49,432 nt of DNA from the NCBI GenBank assembly GCA_015485355.1, contig WFTQ01000090.1:1-49432 (forward strand), written 5' to 3'. This document shows, piece after piece, positions 7,948 through 17,987 of this stretch. Made by a program: the position numbers and the translations under genes. The notes under the pieces were generated by a model that was not told the DNA's origin, did no database searches, and saw only the letters and a list, made by a program, of their open reading frames with translations. Numbering within the stretch: position 1 is the stretch's first letter; the number at the start of each line of letters is the position of its first letter. The stretch is from a bacterium (lineage in GTDB: Bacteria; Calditrichota; Calditrichia; RBG-13-44-9; J042).

Positions 7948-8663
7948 AGATCGCCGTAATTTCCGATATTCATTCCAACCTGGAAGCTTTATCCACTGTT
8001 ATCACTTTTCTGAAAGAACAGCAAATCCGGAGGATCTTTTGTCTGGGGGATGTCGTGGGGTATGGTCCCCGTCCCAATGAATGTGTGGAACTGGTACGGC
8101 GGAACTGTGAAGTGTGTTTGATGGGAAATCACGATCACGCGGTGATCGGAGAAACCGATATTACCTATTTCAATGCCCACGCTCAGGAAAGCGTTCTGTG
8201 GACGCAGAGACAATTAACCGCCGCCAACATGCAGTTCCTTAAGAAGCTGAAATTTCAACATCAGTTGGATGATATATTGCTGGTGCACAGCACCCCTCTG
8301 CATCCCGAAGCGTGGGATTATATATTTTCGGAACGCGAGGCCCGTTATTATATGGATGAAATTCCTCAGCGGCTGGTCTTTATAGGCCATTCTCATCTGC
8401 CCATTGTCTTTTCCTATAATGAAGGCAAGAGATACCAGGAGCGCATGTTGTTAAATTTAACCCACGACCGTTACATCGTCAATGTTGGAAGTGTGGGGCA
8501 ACCCCGCGACGGTGACCCGAGAGCCTGTTTTGTACTGTACGATGTGGAAGAATACATTCTGGAATACGTACGGCTGGAATATGACGTCCAGAAGACCTAT
8601 CAGGAAATTCTGGATCATCACTTGCCTACTTTTCTGGCCATGCGCCTGCTATCCGGGTATTGA
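7944..8663 (+). CDS. Calcineurin-like metallophosphoesterase (YfcE/DUF2437-like)
   Basis: 239 residues. The dinuclear-metal motifs are in order: D-x-H in '[12 protein letters not shown]', GD in '[16 protein letters not shown]', GNHD in '[11 protein letters not shown]', then '[15 protein letters not shown]' and GHSH in '[12 protein letters not shown]', ending with '[17 protein letters not shown]'. This is the small cytoplasmic phosphodiesterase group; the natural substrate cannot be read from the sequence. The GTG start at 7944 overlaps the nusB stop (GTGA), a sign of translational coupling. Confidence 0.88.
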   Translation: MKIAVISDIHSNLEALSTVITFLKEQQIRRIFCLGDVVGYGPRPNECVELVRRNCEVCLMGNHDHAVIGETDITYFNAHAQESVLWTQRQLTAANMQFLKKLKFQHQLDDILLVHSTPLHPEAWDYIFSEREARYYMDEIPQRLVFIGHSHLPIVFSYNEGKRYQERMLLNLTHDRYIVNVGSVGQPRDGDPRACFVLYDVEEYILEYVRLEYDVQKTYQEILDHHLPTFLAMRLLSGY

Positions 8664-8791
8664 CCCGCCCTTTTCTATTTAATACTTTGCAAAATAGTGC
8701 AGGAATTGATATTTTTGAGGCTGAACTTTTTGTTTCTAAAAAAGTACTATGTAAAAAATTTAACCCATTTTTAATCAGAGGTGAAAGAGCA

Positions 8792-11700
8792 ATGCTAACT
8801 CAGGTGATTAGCAAAATTGTTGGTACCAAAAACGAGCGTGAGATCAAAAAGCTTATCCCTGTTGTCCAGCAGATCAATGATTATTATGAACGGTTTCAAC
8901 AATTGAGTGATGCGGAGCTGCAACGTAAGACGGAGGAATTTAAAGAACGTTTGAAGGCCGGGGAGACCCTGGACGATATTCTTCCCGAAGCCTACGCGGT
9001 CGTGAAGGAAGCCTGTCGTCGTATGGTGGGGAAGAAGTGGAGAGTCACGGGCCAGGAGATCGAGTGGGATATGATCCCCTTCGATGTGCAGTTAATGGGG
9101 GCCATCGTGTTACATCAGGGTAAGATTGCCGAAATGGCGACCGGGGAAGGGAAGACGCTGGTGGCCACCATGCCCTTGTATCTTAATGCTCTGGAGGGTA
9201 AGGGTGCCCACCTGGTCACGGTGAACGATTATCTGGCGCAGCGGGATGCGGAATGGATGGGGGAGATTTTTAAATTTCTGGGACTTTCCGTGGGGGTCAT
9301 TCTGAGCCAGATGGATTCCAAACAGCGCCGGGAGGCCTATAGTGCCGATATCACCTATGGCACCAACAATGAGTTCGGTTTCGATTATTTGCGGGATAAT
9401 ATGGCGGTCAATCCCGAGGACATTGTCCAGGTAAAGGGGCATAATTATGCCATCATCGATGAAGTCGACAGCGTTCTGATAGATGAAGCCCGTACCCCGC
9501 TGATCATTTCGGGACCTGTGGAGCACTCCACCCATGCCTATCATGAAGTTAAACCTCAGGTGGAGCGTCTGGTGCGCCTGCAAACCCGATATGTGAATTC
9601 CATGATTGCCGAGGCCGAAAAATTGCTGGAAGAAGGCAAGGACTATGAGGCCGGGGTTAAATTGCTCATTGCTCAGCGCGGAGCCCCCAAAAATCGAAGG
9701 CTTCAAAAATTATATCAACAAGCCGGTATTAAAAAACTGGTCTTCGACATCGAAAGTGCGTTTATGCGGGATAAGAAACTGCACGAGATTGATGAGGAAC
9801 TGTACTATACCATCGACGAGAAACGAAATATTGTGGATTTGACCGACAAAGGGCGGAATGAACTGTCTCCCTCCAATCCCGCGGAATTCATCCTGCCCGA
9901 TCTGGCGGAAGAATTCAGCCGCATAGAGGGAGATGATTCCCTTTCCCCCATGGAAAAAATGGAACAGAAAAACAAGATCCAACTGGAATATGCTCGAAAG
10001 AACGAAAAAATCCATAATATCACCCAGTTGTTAAAGGCGTATTCTTTGTTCGAGAGGGATGTGGATTACGTGGTCTCCGATGGTAAGGTGCTGATTGTGG
10101 ATGAATTTACCGGGCGCATCATGTACGGCCGGCGATACAGCGATGGGTTACACCAGGCCCTGGAAGCCAAAGAGAATGTCAAAATCGAGCGGGAAACCCA
10201 GACCCTGGCCACGATTACTCTCCAGAATTATTTCCGGTTATACAAAAAATTGGCCGGCATGACCGGTACGGCTGAAACGGAGGCCCAGGAGTTCTGGGAC
10301 ATTTACAAACTGGACGTCGTGGTGATCCCTACCAATAAACCGGTACGCCGGATCGATTATGAAGACGTCATTTACCGGACGAAACGGGAAAAATTTAATG
10401 CCGTGATCGAGGAGATTGAGCGTTTGCATAAGTTGGGTCGTCCGGTGCTGGTGGGGACCATCTCGGTAGAGACTTCGGAAACGTTAAGCCGGATGTTGAA
10501 ACGCCGGGGAATACCGCATCATGTGCTGAACGCCAAGCACCATAAGCAGGAGGCCGAGATCATCGCCAAGGCCGGGCAGCTGGGAGCCGTTACCATTGCC
10601 ACCAATATGGCGGGCCGGGGAACCGATATTAAACTGGGTCAAGGGGTGATTGAATGCCGGCGGGAGTGTTTCCGGGACGATGATGAGAAGATCACCGGTC
10701 TGGTGATACGACATAAAAATTTTAAGAACTGCAAGCTGGATACTCCGTGTGGTTTGCACATTATTGGAACCGAGCGGCACGAAGCCCGGCGGATTGATCG
10801 GCAATTGCGAGGGCGTGCGGGGCGACAGGGCGATCCGGGCGCCAGTCGCTTTTTCCTGAGCCTGGAAGATGATCTGATGCGACTCTTTGGCTCCGATCGC
10901 ATGATCAGGGTCATGGATCGCCTGGGGGCGGCGGAAGGGGAAGTGATCACCCATCCCATGGTGACCCGCGCGATCGAGAAGGCCCAAAAACGGGTGGAAA
11001 TGCAGAACTACAGCATCCGAAAGCATTTGCTGGAATACGATGATGTGATGAACAAACAGCGAGAGGTTATCTACGCCCGACGGCGAAAGGCCTTGATGGG
11101 GGAAAATACCCGCCAGGATCTGGAGCAAATTCTGGAAGAATTCCTGGATGCTCAATTCGAAAATTACATCGAGGGACGTAAACACCCCGAGGATTGGGAC
11201 ATTGATGCTCTGAGCGATGTGGTCTTCCGCACCGTCCTCGTAGATTTGAAGACCCTGGAAGATCGGATCTACACCATGACCCCCGATGAACTGCGGGAGT
11301 ATATTAAACAGGAAGCTTTTAAAATTTATGAATATAAGGAACAGAAGGTCGGGCGCCGGATCGTTCAGGATTTCGAGAAATACATCATCCTGCGCGTAAT
11401 AGACGAGAACTGGAAGGATCACCTCCATCAGATGGATTTGTTAAAGGAGGGCATCGGTTTGCGCGCCTACGGACAGAAAGATCCGCTGGTGGAATACAAG
11501 CAAGAAGCCTACCATATGTTTTTGGACCTCATTGACACCGTCAACCAGAAGACCCTGGAACTCCTGTGGCGCACGGAATTTGTCGAAGCGCCTCCGGCCT
11601 ATCGAGGGGCGCCTCCGCGGATCATGCTGGTTCATAATGATGCCACCAATATGGGGCTGTTGTCCCAGCAGGAAACGGCTACAGAAAGGGCGGCCAAAGA

Positions 11701-11812
11701 GCGAAGTCGGAAACCGCAGCCGGTAAAGGTCGAAACAAAGGTGGGACGAAATGATCCCTGTCCCTGCGGTAGTGGTAAAAAATATAAGAAGTGCCACGGC
11801 AAAGGCGTGTAG
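8792..11812 (+). CDS. secA: Protein translocase ATPase SecA
   Basis: 1006 residues, longer than Escherichia coli SecA (901). DEAD motor: Walker A in '[14 protein letters not shown]' (about 115-128), '[13 protein letters not shown]', 'DYLRDNMA', '[19 protein letters not shown]', motif VI '[20 protein letters not shown]'. The C-terminus carries the zinc/SecB-binding [13 protein letters not shown]. Extra length sits in the preprotein cross-linking domain (about 250-330) and before '[11 protein letters not shown]'; similar insertions are common in FCB-group SecA. SecA drives Sec-dependent export through SecYEG, needed for the signal-peptide proteins in this window. I start at ATG 8792, behind AGAGGTG, with the canonical '[17 protein letters not shown]'; the longer open frame upstream is not expected to be translated. 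Confidence 0.97.
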   Translation: MLTQVISKIVGTKNEREIKKLIPVVQQINDYYERFQQLSDAELQRKTEEFKERLKAGETLDDILPEAYAVVKEACRRMVGKKWRVTGQEIEWDMIPFDVQLMGAIVLHQGKIAEMATGEGKTLVATMPLYLNALEGKGAHLVTVNDYLAQRDAEWMGEIFKFLGLSVGVILSQMDSKQRREAYSADITYGTNNEFGFDYLRDNMAVNPEDIVQVKGHNYAIIDEVDSVLIDEARTPLIISGPVEHSTHAYHEVKPQVERLVRLQTRYVNSMIAEAEKLLEEGKDYEAGVKLLIAQRGAPKNRRLQKLYQQAGIKKLVFDIESAFMRDKKLHEIDEELYYTIDEKRNIVDLTDKGRNELSPSNPAEFILPDLAEEFSRIEGDDSLSPMEKMEQKNKIQLEYARKNEKIHNITQLLKAYSLFERDVDYVVSDGKVLIVDEFTGRIMYGRRYSDGLHQALEAKENVKIERETQTLATITLQNYFRLYKKLAGMTGTAETEAQEFWDIYKLDVVVIPTNKPVRRIDYEDVIYRTKREKFNAVIEEIERLHKLGRPVLVGTISVETSETLSRMLKRRGIPHHVLNAKHHKQEAEIIAKAGQLGAVTIATNMAGRGTDIKLGQGVIECRRECFRDDDEKITGLVIRHKNFKNCKLDTPCGLHIIGTERHEARRIDRQLRGRAGRQGDPGASRFFLSLEDDLMRLFGSDRMIRVMDRLGAAEGEVITHPMVTRAIEKAQKRVEMQNYSIRKHLLEYDDVMNKQREVIYARRRKALMGENTRQDLEQILEEFLDAQFENYIEGRKHPEDWDIDALSDVVFRTVLVDLKTLEDRIYTMTPDELREYIKQEAFKIYEYKEQKVGRRIVQDFEKYIILRVIDENWKDHLHQMDLLKEGIGLRAYGQKDPLVEYKQEAYHMFLDLIDTVNQKTLELLWRTEFVEAPPAYRGAPPRIMLVHNDATNMGLLSQQETATERAAKERSRKPQPVKVETKVGRNDPCPCGSGKKYKKCHGKGV

Positions 11813-12306
11813 GATAGTGACTCCCTCAAGTTTTTAAAATGTTTGCCCCCGGTGGCGGTCCGGGGGGATTGGGTTTCCACCCGGTCTCGGAAACGGGGTT
11901 GCGGCACCGAGAGAACGCCTGGGATGGGTCCCCTTCTGCCCCCGAGGGCGGAGGCGGAACCCTGCTTCGAAATGCAACCCTCTTGACCCGGTAATGCGAC
12001 ATGGAGCCGCGCCGGGGACGATGCTTCGCCCCTGAGCATTCGAAAGGTTTGGCAAATTGGATGCATCCCCTCCTCAGTGCTTTTCAACAGCATGGCTGTC
12101 TTCCCTGTTTCGAGGATCATTCTATATTGTGCATTATGGTATCCTGTTCCCGGCATCCGGACGTATGCCCCGAAAGTTTGCCAAAGGAGCGGGATAGCTC
12201 CATCGAGAGAGAATTTTTTAAAAAAATCTGCGATTTACCCGATAAATATTTTACAAAGGGATTTTTTAAGGTCTATTAAATAACAATCCATAACAGGGAG
12301 GTGAAT
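11813..12306. other. Gene-free stretch between secA and the exported protein
   Basis: About 490 bases. The first 350 are GC-rich and hold no convincing gene or repeat; the last 100 are AT-rich and contain the promoter at 12250-12279. Confidence 0.65.
12250..12279 (+). promoter_or_regulatory. Sigma-70-like promoter for the exported protein
   Basis: TTTACA (5/6) at 12250-12255, 18-nt spacer, TATTAA (4/6) at 12274-12279, within an AT-rich run and about 28 nt before the start codon. Confidence 0.5.
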
Positions 12307-14574
12307 ATGAGAACCATTTTGGGTATAATCATAATCAGTATCGGTATCTGGGCTTCGGAACTGGAGGCTCAGAACTATCCCGGTGCCCCACCCGGTCTGG
12401 AATCGTTGACACCGAGACCCTCGGTTGCTCAGCCTTCTTTAGGGGACACCCCAATAGTGTTTGATGCGGATACCGTCTATTCGTTAGTGGCTTACACCAC
12501 CAGGGATCTGGTGATTTTCAATTATTTAGATGACATGTTTTTTTATATTTACAACAGTGAGGGGCGGTTGGTGGATTCAGCTCAATTGAAGCGGGATCAG
12601 TGGCATGTATCGGCATACTTGCAGCCCGGATTTTACACCATTTACAGCAACCAACGTTTTGCGTTGCTCGTCGGAGATCCGTTTAGCTTCGGCGTCCAGG
12701 GGTTCTATGCAGTGGATCATTATGGTCGACCTCTGTCCACGCATCTAATGACTTACTTCCCTCTCTGGTACTATGGTGATGAGCGCTTTATTGTGTTTGC
12801 CTACCAGGACAGCACCACGTTCCAGCTGGAAACCCTGGATAATAGCTATTCCGTATCGGGAATGTTACATCGGGGAGAACATTTCGAAGTCTCCGATAGC
12901 TTAGTCAACGGTAAATTTCTTCGAGTACGTTCAGATAAGCCCGTATCTGCTTTAAGCTATGGGGATCAGGGATATTATGTGCCTGCGGCCAATGGAACGT
13001 TTATTGGGACAAATTTTTACGGATATTCGGCCTATCTGGGTTATTGGCCCAATGCGGTGATCGCCGTTGCCTATCAAGATTCCACCGAGGTCATCATTCG
13101 TCATACCGCCACCCGGGCCATACTGGCTAAAGATACCCTGCAAGCCGGTGAGGTGTTGAACTATACGGTGGAGGAACCGTTGTACTGGACCCTGGAGAGT
13201 AGCCAACCCGTTACCGTGCTCAATTCGCCCTACGGGTACTATTATAGCATGTATTATTATTTGATCCGCCATATTGATTCCACCGGTACAGGGGTAGGTA
13301 CCTTGTTTTACAGCCCGGTTATAGCCTCGGCTTGGGTGAGCATATATTCTCAGGAAGATGGCAATACCGTGCAGGTTGTTGATCCATCCACCGAGGAAGT
13401 ATTGGCTACCTATCAACTGGATCGAGGTCAATGGGCTTATTATTATACCATGAACAAAATGGTTTTGCGAATTACGGGTACCCAAAATCTGTCGGTAATT
13501 TCCTGGTTCGGTGGCAGCCACGGGGGCGATTTTTCTCCGTTATATTTCACCAAGGAACCCCGCTTGATCGATCTTGCTGTTAAGAGACATAGAATGCGGT
13601 TTGAACCGTCAGATTCGCTGGATTTTCCCGGACGATCGATCAGGATTGGGGCCTGGGTGTACAATTTGGGACGGCTTCCCGTAGAACAAGCGTACCTGCA
13701 ATTTTTTGATGGTCCCCCGGAAGCGGGGCTGCCCATTGCTGCACCCTTGATCATCGAACGGATCGAACCGGGGGATTCGGTGGAGGTTTACACGCAATGG
13801 AGTGTACCCGAACGCCCGGAATATCACCATATTTATGTAAAAACATGGTCGGAGATCGGGCAAGAACGCACATTGGAAAACAACGTGGCGTATCAACCTC
13901 TGCTGCAAAATAGTGATCTCTATATGCCTGTAGCGGTTCGCTGGTCAAGCCGGCCCTCGCTGATACGGTTTCGGAACAATCAACCCGAAAATAAATCCCT
14001 GGAACTGTTCGCCGAACTGCACAACAATTCGGGTATGAATCTGGAATGGGTTTCCATTCAACTTAATCGCCCCTCCGGTTGGTCCTTAGCCGATAGTTCC
14101 AGGGATACCGTAATTGTGAATGGTTTTGGAAACGGAGAAAAAGTTTCCTTGAGCTGGAAGATTCGGGTGGATTCCCTACCGGACTCGGACCATGCTTTTT
14201 ACTTTTCCTTTTTGGTTATTGCGGGATATCTGGGAAATAAAACGGTAAAAGGATTGGTACATGTCGCTCAGGTGACGGCCGTTGATCCCGCGGAGGAAGA
14301 GACTTTCGTAAGCCGATTCGACCTTTTACCGGCGTATCCCAACCCTTTCAATCCGTTTACGACGGTGCCCTTTCGAATCCCTCGGCGGGAGCATGTAGTG
14401 CTGGAAATTTACAATATAATGGGGCAGCGGGTTGCTACTTTATTGGATCGGGAGATGTCCCCGGGGTTTTACCGGATTCGTTTCGAGCCTCAACAGCTGG
14501 GCAGTGGCATTTATTTTATTCGCATGCAAGCCGGTGCTTTCCAGGCCGTTCGTAAAGTGGTACTGATGAAATAA
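12307..14574 (+). CDS. Large exported protein with por-secretion (type IX-like) C-terminal sorting domain
   Basis: 755 residues. Signal peptide about 1-22 (RTILGIIIISIGIWASELEA). The first half has two or three related beta-rich modules recognisable by 'FAYQDSTTFQLETLDNSYSV' and 'VAYQDSTEVIIRHTATRAIL', with 'SDKPVSALSYGDQG' and 'SSQPVTVLNSPYG' turns, resembling the IgGFc-binding N-terminal type of module. The second half has CARDB-like beta domains ('YNLGRLPVEQAYLQFFDG', 'YVKTWSEIGQERTLENNVAY'). The end is the classic sorting domain: 'YPNPFNPFTTVPFRIP', 'VVLEIYNIMGQRVATL', 'GIYFIRMQAGAFQAVRKVVL'. So the protein is likely delivered to the cell surface or outside. The ATG at 12307 has GGGAGGTG upstream; the GTG at 12301 lies inside that site. 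Ligand unknown. Confidence 0.85.
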   Translation: MRTILGIIIISIGIWASELEAQNYPGAPPGLESLTPRPSVAQPSLGDTPIVFDADTVYSLVAYTTRDLVIFNYLDDMFFYIYNSEGRLVDSAQLKRDQWHVSAYLQPGFYTIYSNQRFALLVGDPFSFGVQGFYAVDHYGRPLSTHLMTYFPLWYYGDERFIVFAYQDSTTFQLETLDNSYSVSGMLHRGEHFEVSDSLVNGKFLRVRSDKPVSALSYGDQGYYVPAANGTFIGTNFYGYSAYLGYWPNAVIAVAYQDSTEVIIRHTATRAILAKDTLQAGEVLNYTVEEPLYWTLESSQPVTVLNSPYGYYYSMYYYLIRHIDSTGTGVGTLFYSPVIASAWVSIYSQEDGNTVQVVDPSTEEVLATYQLDRGQWAYYYTMNKMVLRITGTQNLSVISWFGGSHGGDFSPLYFTKEPRLIDLAVKRHRMRFEPSDSLDFPGRSIRIGAWVYNLGRLPVEQAYLQFFDGPPEAGLPIAAPLIIERIEPGDSVEVYTQWSVPERPEYHHIYVKTWSEIGQERTLENNVAYQPLLQNSDLYMPVAVRWSSRPSLIRFRNNQPENKSLELFAELHNNSGMNLEWVSIQLNRPSGWSLADSSRDTVIVNGFGNGEKVSLSWKIRVDSLPDSDHAFYFSFLVIAGYLGNKTVKGLVHVAQVTAVDPAEEETFVSRFDLLPAYPNPFNPFTTVPFRIPRREHVVLEIYNIMGQRVATLLDREMSPGFYRIRFEPQQLGSGIYFIRMQAGAFQAVRKVVLMK

Positions 14575-14609
14575 TCCCTCCGGGATCATACTTTCCGGCT
14601 TTTACCCGG

Positions 14610-14642
14610 GAGCGCCTGCCGGCGGAGGCGGGCGCTCTTTTT
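14610..14642 (+). terminator. Rho-independent terminator after the exported-protein gene
   Basis: GAGCGCC-T-GCC (14610-14620) pairs with GGC-G-GGCGCTC (14627-14637), followed by TTTTT. Confidence 0.85.
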
Positions 14643-14647
14643 ATAGG

Positions 14648-14735
14648 GTGTGCGCCCGGCGGGATGCACCAGGAAAATGCACCTAAATCAAAAGGGTTTA
14701 GGCGCCTTACCCTTTGTGGTGGTGGGGTAAAGGTA
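14648..14735. other. Structured non-coding stretch between convergent genes
   Basis: Contains a 21-nt block (14648-14668, GTGTGCGCCCGGCGGGATGC..) that matches the start of the relic at 7099-7119 in 18 of 21 positions, then ATGCACC twice, an inverted repeat CCTAAA / TTTAGG (14682-14702) and another TTACCC / GGGTAA (about 14707-14731). It may be a fragment of a group II intron 5' end or simply transcript-end hairpins for the two converging genes. Confidence 0.35.
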
Positions 14736-14772
14736 GAGGGTTTTCGGGGAAGAGAGGGTCGGGAATTCGGGG

Positions 14773-15918
14773 TTACAGGATTGCCAGGGACTTTTCCGGA
14801 ATCAATTGATTGGACTGCATTTCTTCGTGAAGGTGCCGCACCACCATGTGCAGGTTTTTCCCGGAGCGCACCCATCCCCGTTGCCGCATGTAGCTTGGGC
14901 CGACCTCGATTATGTTCCGAATTTTTGTCAGGTAAGGTTCAACGCCCAGGGAGGCAGCCAGGGGCTGGAGTTCTTGCACCAGCCGTATCAGGTCCTTTTT
15001 CAACGATATCACCTGATTCTTTTCCACATCGATGATTTTGGCCTGCAACCCATAACGGGTGGCGCGCCATTTATTTTCATAAAGTTTCCATCGTTCGTAT
15101 TCGACGGGGGTGGACAGGGATTGGAACTGGTCTTCGAATTTTTTAAACAATGTATAGATCAATGCCGATGCGGCCAGCGTTTCCGTCAACGTCGGCATGG
15201 CATCGCATATGCGGACCTCGATGGTGCCGAAACCCGGATGAGGGCGGATATCCCACCAGATGTCGCGAAAAGAATCGATTGATCGTGTGTCCAACAGGTT
15301 CTGCACAAAGTGGCTATACTGTTTCCATCCGGGAAAATAGTAGGGAATTCCCGCATTGGGCAATTCTTCGAAAATTTTGATGCGGGAAGAGGCCAGGCCG
15401 GTATCGTACATCATCCAGAAGGGCGAGCTGGCGGAAATGGCGATGAAATGGGGCAAATAGGGCAACAGGGCGTTGGCGATGAACAGACCTTTATCCGGAT
15501 CATCGACCCCGATGTGTACATGAATCCCAAAAATCAGGAATTGGCGCACCGGCCATTGGATGCGCTGGAGTAAGTTCAGATACCGCGGATTGCGGGTAAT
15601 GGCCTGTTTGCGCCAGCTGCTGAAGGGGTGGGTTCCAGAAAGATTGATCCACACCCCGTGATTGCCGGCCACCCCCTGTAGGAGCTCGAATTTTTCTCGG
15701 ATGTCTTCTTCCAATTCCTCGAAAGTACGGCACACTCGTGTATTAATTTCAATCGTACATTCGAACAACTCGGGTTTGAAGAACGCTTGCGGAAGTTCAT
15801 TCAGAATCTCGGGGGCACGAGAGACCAGATCTCCGCTGTCCGGGTCGATGAGCTGGACCTCGATTTCAAGACCGATTGTGCTATTGTTCGAGGCATTAAA
15901 TTCGATCATCGGATTCAT
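14773..15918 (-). CDS. GCS2-type carboxylate-amine ligase (YbdK-like glutamate-cysteine ligase 2)
   Basis: 381 residues. Family marks: 'TIGLEIEVQLIDPDSGDL' at the N-terminus, 'LFECTIEINTRVC', 'FGIHVHIGVDDPDKG', 'SASSPFW..YDTGLASSRIKIFEELPNAG' and 'GFGTIEVRICDAMPTLTE'. YbdK proteins have weak gamma-glutamyl-cysteine ligase activity in vitro; their natural amine and acid substrates are usually unknown, so glutathione synthesis should not be assumed. No glutathione synthetase gene is nearby. No clear Shine-Dalgarno precedes the ATG at 15918; an ATG three codons in is also possible. Minus-strand neighbour of the adenosine deaminase with a 72-nt gap. Confidence 0.85.
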   Translation of the reverse strand: MNPMIEFNASNNSTIGLEIEVQLIDPDSGDLVSRAPEILNELPQAFFKPELFECTIEINTRVCRTFEELEEDIREKFELLQGVAGNHGVWINLSGTHPFSSWRKQAITRNPRYLNLLQRIQWPVRQFLIFGIHVHIGVDDPDKGLFIANALLPYLPHFIAISASSPFWMMYDTGLASSRIKIFEELPNAGIPYYFPGWKQYSHFVQNLLDTRSIDSFRDIWWDIRPHPGFGTIEVRICDAMPTLTETLAASALIYTLFKKFEDQFQSLSTPVEYERWKLYENKWRATRYGLQAKIIDVEKNQVISLKKDLIRLVQELQPLAASLGVEPYLTKIRNIIEVGPSYMRQRGWVRSGKNLHMVVRHLHEEMQSNQLIPEKSLAIL

Positions 15919-15990
15919 TGTTTGATAAAAATTAAATTGAACATAATAATAATTAAAAATGCTGCATAAGGCAAGTTGAATCCGGCGGTA

Positions 15991-17019
15991 TCAGTATTTT
16001 TTTAGCTCATCATTTACCATATTGAGCATAATGGACTTGGCTCGATTGGGCAGGAAGGCGCTCTTGAATCCGTCGATGATGATGGATTTGATGTCTTCTA
16101 AGGTAAAGTCCAGGTGTTTGGCGGCCAGATACAATTCTTTGGTGACGGTGGTATCGGAGATCAAGCGGTTGTCGGTATTGATGCATACCCTGAGGCCATA
16201 ATCGTAATAGAATCTTAACGGATGGGATGCCAGGGAGCCGGCGGCTCCGGTTTGCACGTTGCTGGTCAAACAAATTTCCAGGGGAATTCGATGATCATTG
16301 ACATAATTAAGCAGGTCGCCATCCTCATAGAGCCGGGTGCCGTGGCCGATTCGATGGGCTCCACAATAGTGGATTGCCTGGTGGATGCTCTCAGGGCCGT
16401 AGGCTTCTCCGGCATGGGCGGTGGTGTTGATGTTGTTATTGCGGATAAGGAAAAAAGCCTCTTTGTGATGTTTTGCCGGATAGTTTTCTTCCTGACCGGC
16501 CAGGTCGAATGCGACCACTCCCCGATTTTTATACGCCACGGCTAATTCCGCCAGTAGCAACGAGGTTTCCGGATTGATATTCCGCATACCACAAATGATG
16601 ACCCCCGTTTTAATGTTGAATTTTTTTTCCGCCGCCTGTAATCCTTCGATAACGGCGTCGACGATGGTGGTGAGCTTAAGCCCCTTTTGAGTATGCAAAA
16701 TGGGTGAATAGCGCACCTCCATGTACCACACATTTTCCGCCGCGGCGTCCTCGGCCAACTCATACGCCACCCGGTATAGGGCCTCGGGTTCCTGCAAAAC
16801 GGACAGGGTGATTTCGAAGCCGCGAAGGTACTCGGCAAGGTTCTTACAGTTCTTGCCGCTCATCACGATTTTTGCCAATTTTTTAGGATCGCTGGAGGGC
16901 AACTCCACATGTTGTTTTTGGGCCAGATCAATCAACGTTTCGATTCTCAAAGAACCGTCCAGGTGCACATGCAAGTCCGTTTTGGGTAATTTTTCCAGAA
17001 TTTCGTAGGGAATTTCCAT
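15991..17019 (-). CDS. add: Adenosine deaminase
   Basis: 342 residues, standard length. Zinc and catalytic motifs: 'KTDLHVHLDGSLRIETL' (two zinc His), 'GVVAFDLAGQE', 'TTAHAGEAYGPESI' (zinc His, catalytic Glu two residues on), 'RIGHGTRLYED' and 'INTDNRLISDT' (metal Asp). It hydrolyses adenosine/deoxyadenosine to inosine in purine salvage; a related substrate such as 6-aminodeoxyfutalosine is conceivable, but the classical men pathway is present in this same window, which argues against it. It lies in a minus-strand group with a TPR lipoprotein and an MtaD-like deaminase, which together suggest nucleoside recycling. Confidence 0.93.
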   Translation of the reverse strand: MEIPYEILEKLPKTDLHVHLDGSLRIETLIDLAQKQHVELPSSDPKKLAKIVMSGKNCKNLAEYLRGFEITLSVLQEPEALYRVAYELAEDAAAENVWYMEVRYSPILHTQKGLKLTTIVDAVIEGLQAAEKKFNIKTGVIICGMRNINPETSLLLAELAVAYKNRGVVAFDLAGQEENYPAKHHKEAFFLIRNNNINTTAHAGEAYGPESIHQAIHYCGAHRIGHGTRLYEDGDLLNYVNDHRIPLEICLTSNVQTGAAGSLASHPLRFYYDYGLRVCINTDNRLISDTTVTKELYLAAKHLDFTLEDIKSIIIDGFKSAFLPNRAKSIMLNMVNDELKKY

Positions 17020-17065
17020 GGGTCGTCGTCCTTCCGTTCGTTTTTAAGCAGCAACCTGAAACCAG

Positions 17066-17956
17066 TTACTTCAGTTCCAGTTTCGGTTTTTCCGTGGTAT
17101 CGGGGGCCGCTGTTTGGGTTGTTTGATTGGTGTCGGTTGGGGAACCGGGGCCGGCTTGTTTAGTCCCGCCCGTATCTTCCGGAAGGGTGGTCTTCGGGAT
17201 TGTATCCGGAGGAGTCGGCAGGGTGATCATGGTGTCCATGGGTGCCGGTGCCGCCGGGGCGAGGGTTCCCAGGGTGTCTGCACCGGCGGCCTGGGGGAGA
17301 CCCTGGTATTGGGCCCGCCATTCCAGGCGCTGACGTAAGTCTTCCATCGCCTGTTCCGCCCGTAACCGCCATTCCGTTTCCGGATAATTGTTGATGGTTT
17401 TTTCGTAAGCCGTGATGGCCTGTTTGTAGTCTTTCAATTTTTCGTAAAGGGTGCCGATCTTGAATTGGGCGTATCCTTTGGCGACCTTATCGTCGCTGTT
17501 GGGATAATCGATGGCTTTCCGGTAATATTCAATCGCTTGTTCATAATCCTGAGTGCTTTCACCCGTCAGCTGCTGGGAGATACCGGCGGAATTTTCATAG
17601 AATTCCGCAATGGCATTGTAAATCTGGGGAATACGGGACGGAATGATGTTTTCCCGGAGTAGATTGTACAGCAGGTCGAACTGTTTTTCGTATTGTTCAA
17701 AGGCACCGTAACATTTACTGAGCCCGATGGCGGCATCGATGTATTCGCGGCTGGTGGGATAGTTTTGATAAATCAGGCTGTAGGCAATAAAAGCATTTTC
17801 AAAATCGCCTGCTTCATAAAACTGGTTCCCGTACTGAAGCAATTCCGTGGGGCCGGCTCCCTCCTGCTGGAATCCTTCCTGGGTGGTTTTTTGGGTGCAA
17901 AACACCACTAAGCTGATCAGGAAAAGCAGAAAAACGGGCGTTTTAAACAGGCGCAT
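17066..17956 (-). CDS. TPR-repeat lipoprotein
   Basis: 296 residues. Signal peptide with core 'PVFLLFLISLVVFC' and a probable lipobox Cys at about residue 20. Then TPR-like helices (about 40-215): 'QYGNQFYEAGDFENAFIAYS', 'AIEYYRKAIDYPNSDD', 'IGTLYEKLKDYKQAITAYEK'. The last 80 residues are a Pro/Thr/Asp-rich disordered tail. This is the YfiO/BamD/YbgF-like arrangement of an outer-membrane or periplasmic scaffold, though no specific family signature proves BamD. AAGGAGG ahead of the ATG fixes the start. It probably shares a transcript with add and the amidohydrolase. Confidence 0.82.
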   Translation of the reverse strand: MRLFKTPVFLLFLISLVVFCTQKTTQEGFQQEGAGPTELLQYGNQFYEAGDFENAFIAYSLIYQNYPTSREYIDAAIGLSKCYGAFEQYEKQFDLLYNLLRENIIPSRIPQIYNAIAEFYENSAGISQQLTGESTQDYEQAIEYYRKAIDYPNSDDKVAKGYAQFKIGTLYEKLKDYKQAITAYEKTINNYPETEWRLRAEQAMEDLRQRLEWRAQYQGLPQAAGADTLGTLAPAAPAPMDTMITLPTPPDTIPKTTLPEDTGGTKQAGPGSPTDTNQTTQTAAPDTTEKPKLELK

Positions 17957-17987
17957 TCTCTAACCTCCTTAAAATATGGGCTCCAAT

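Noticed and set aside
8660-8791. In-frame 44-codon N-terminal extension of secA
   Set aside because: SecA proteins start at 'MLTQ..' here, and AGAGGTG lies directly before that ATG.
15991-17019. Aminodeoxyfutalosine deaminase of the alternative menaquinone pathway
   Set aside because: The window carries the classical men pathway and no mqn genes, so ordinary adenosine deaminase is the simpler call.
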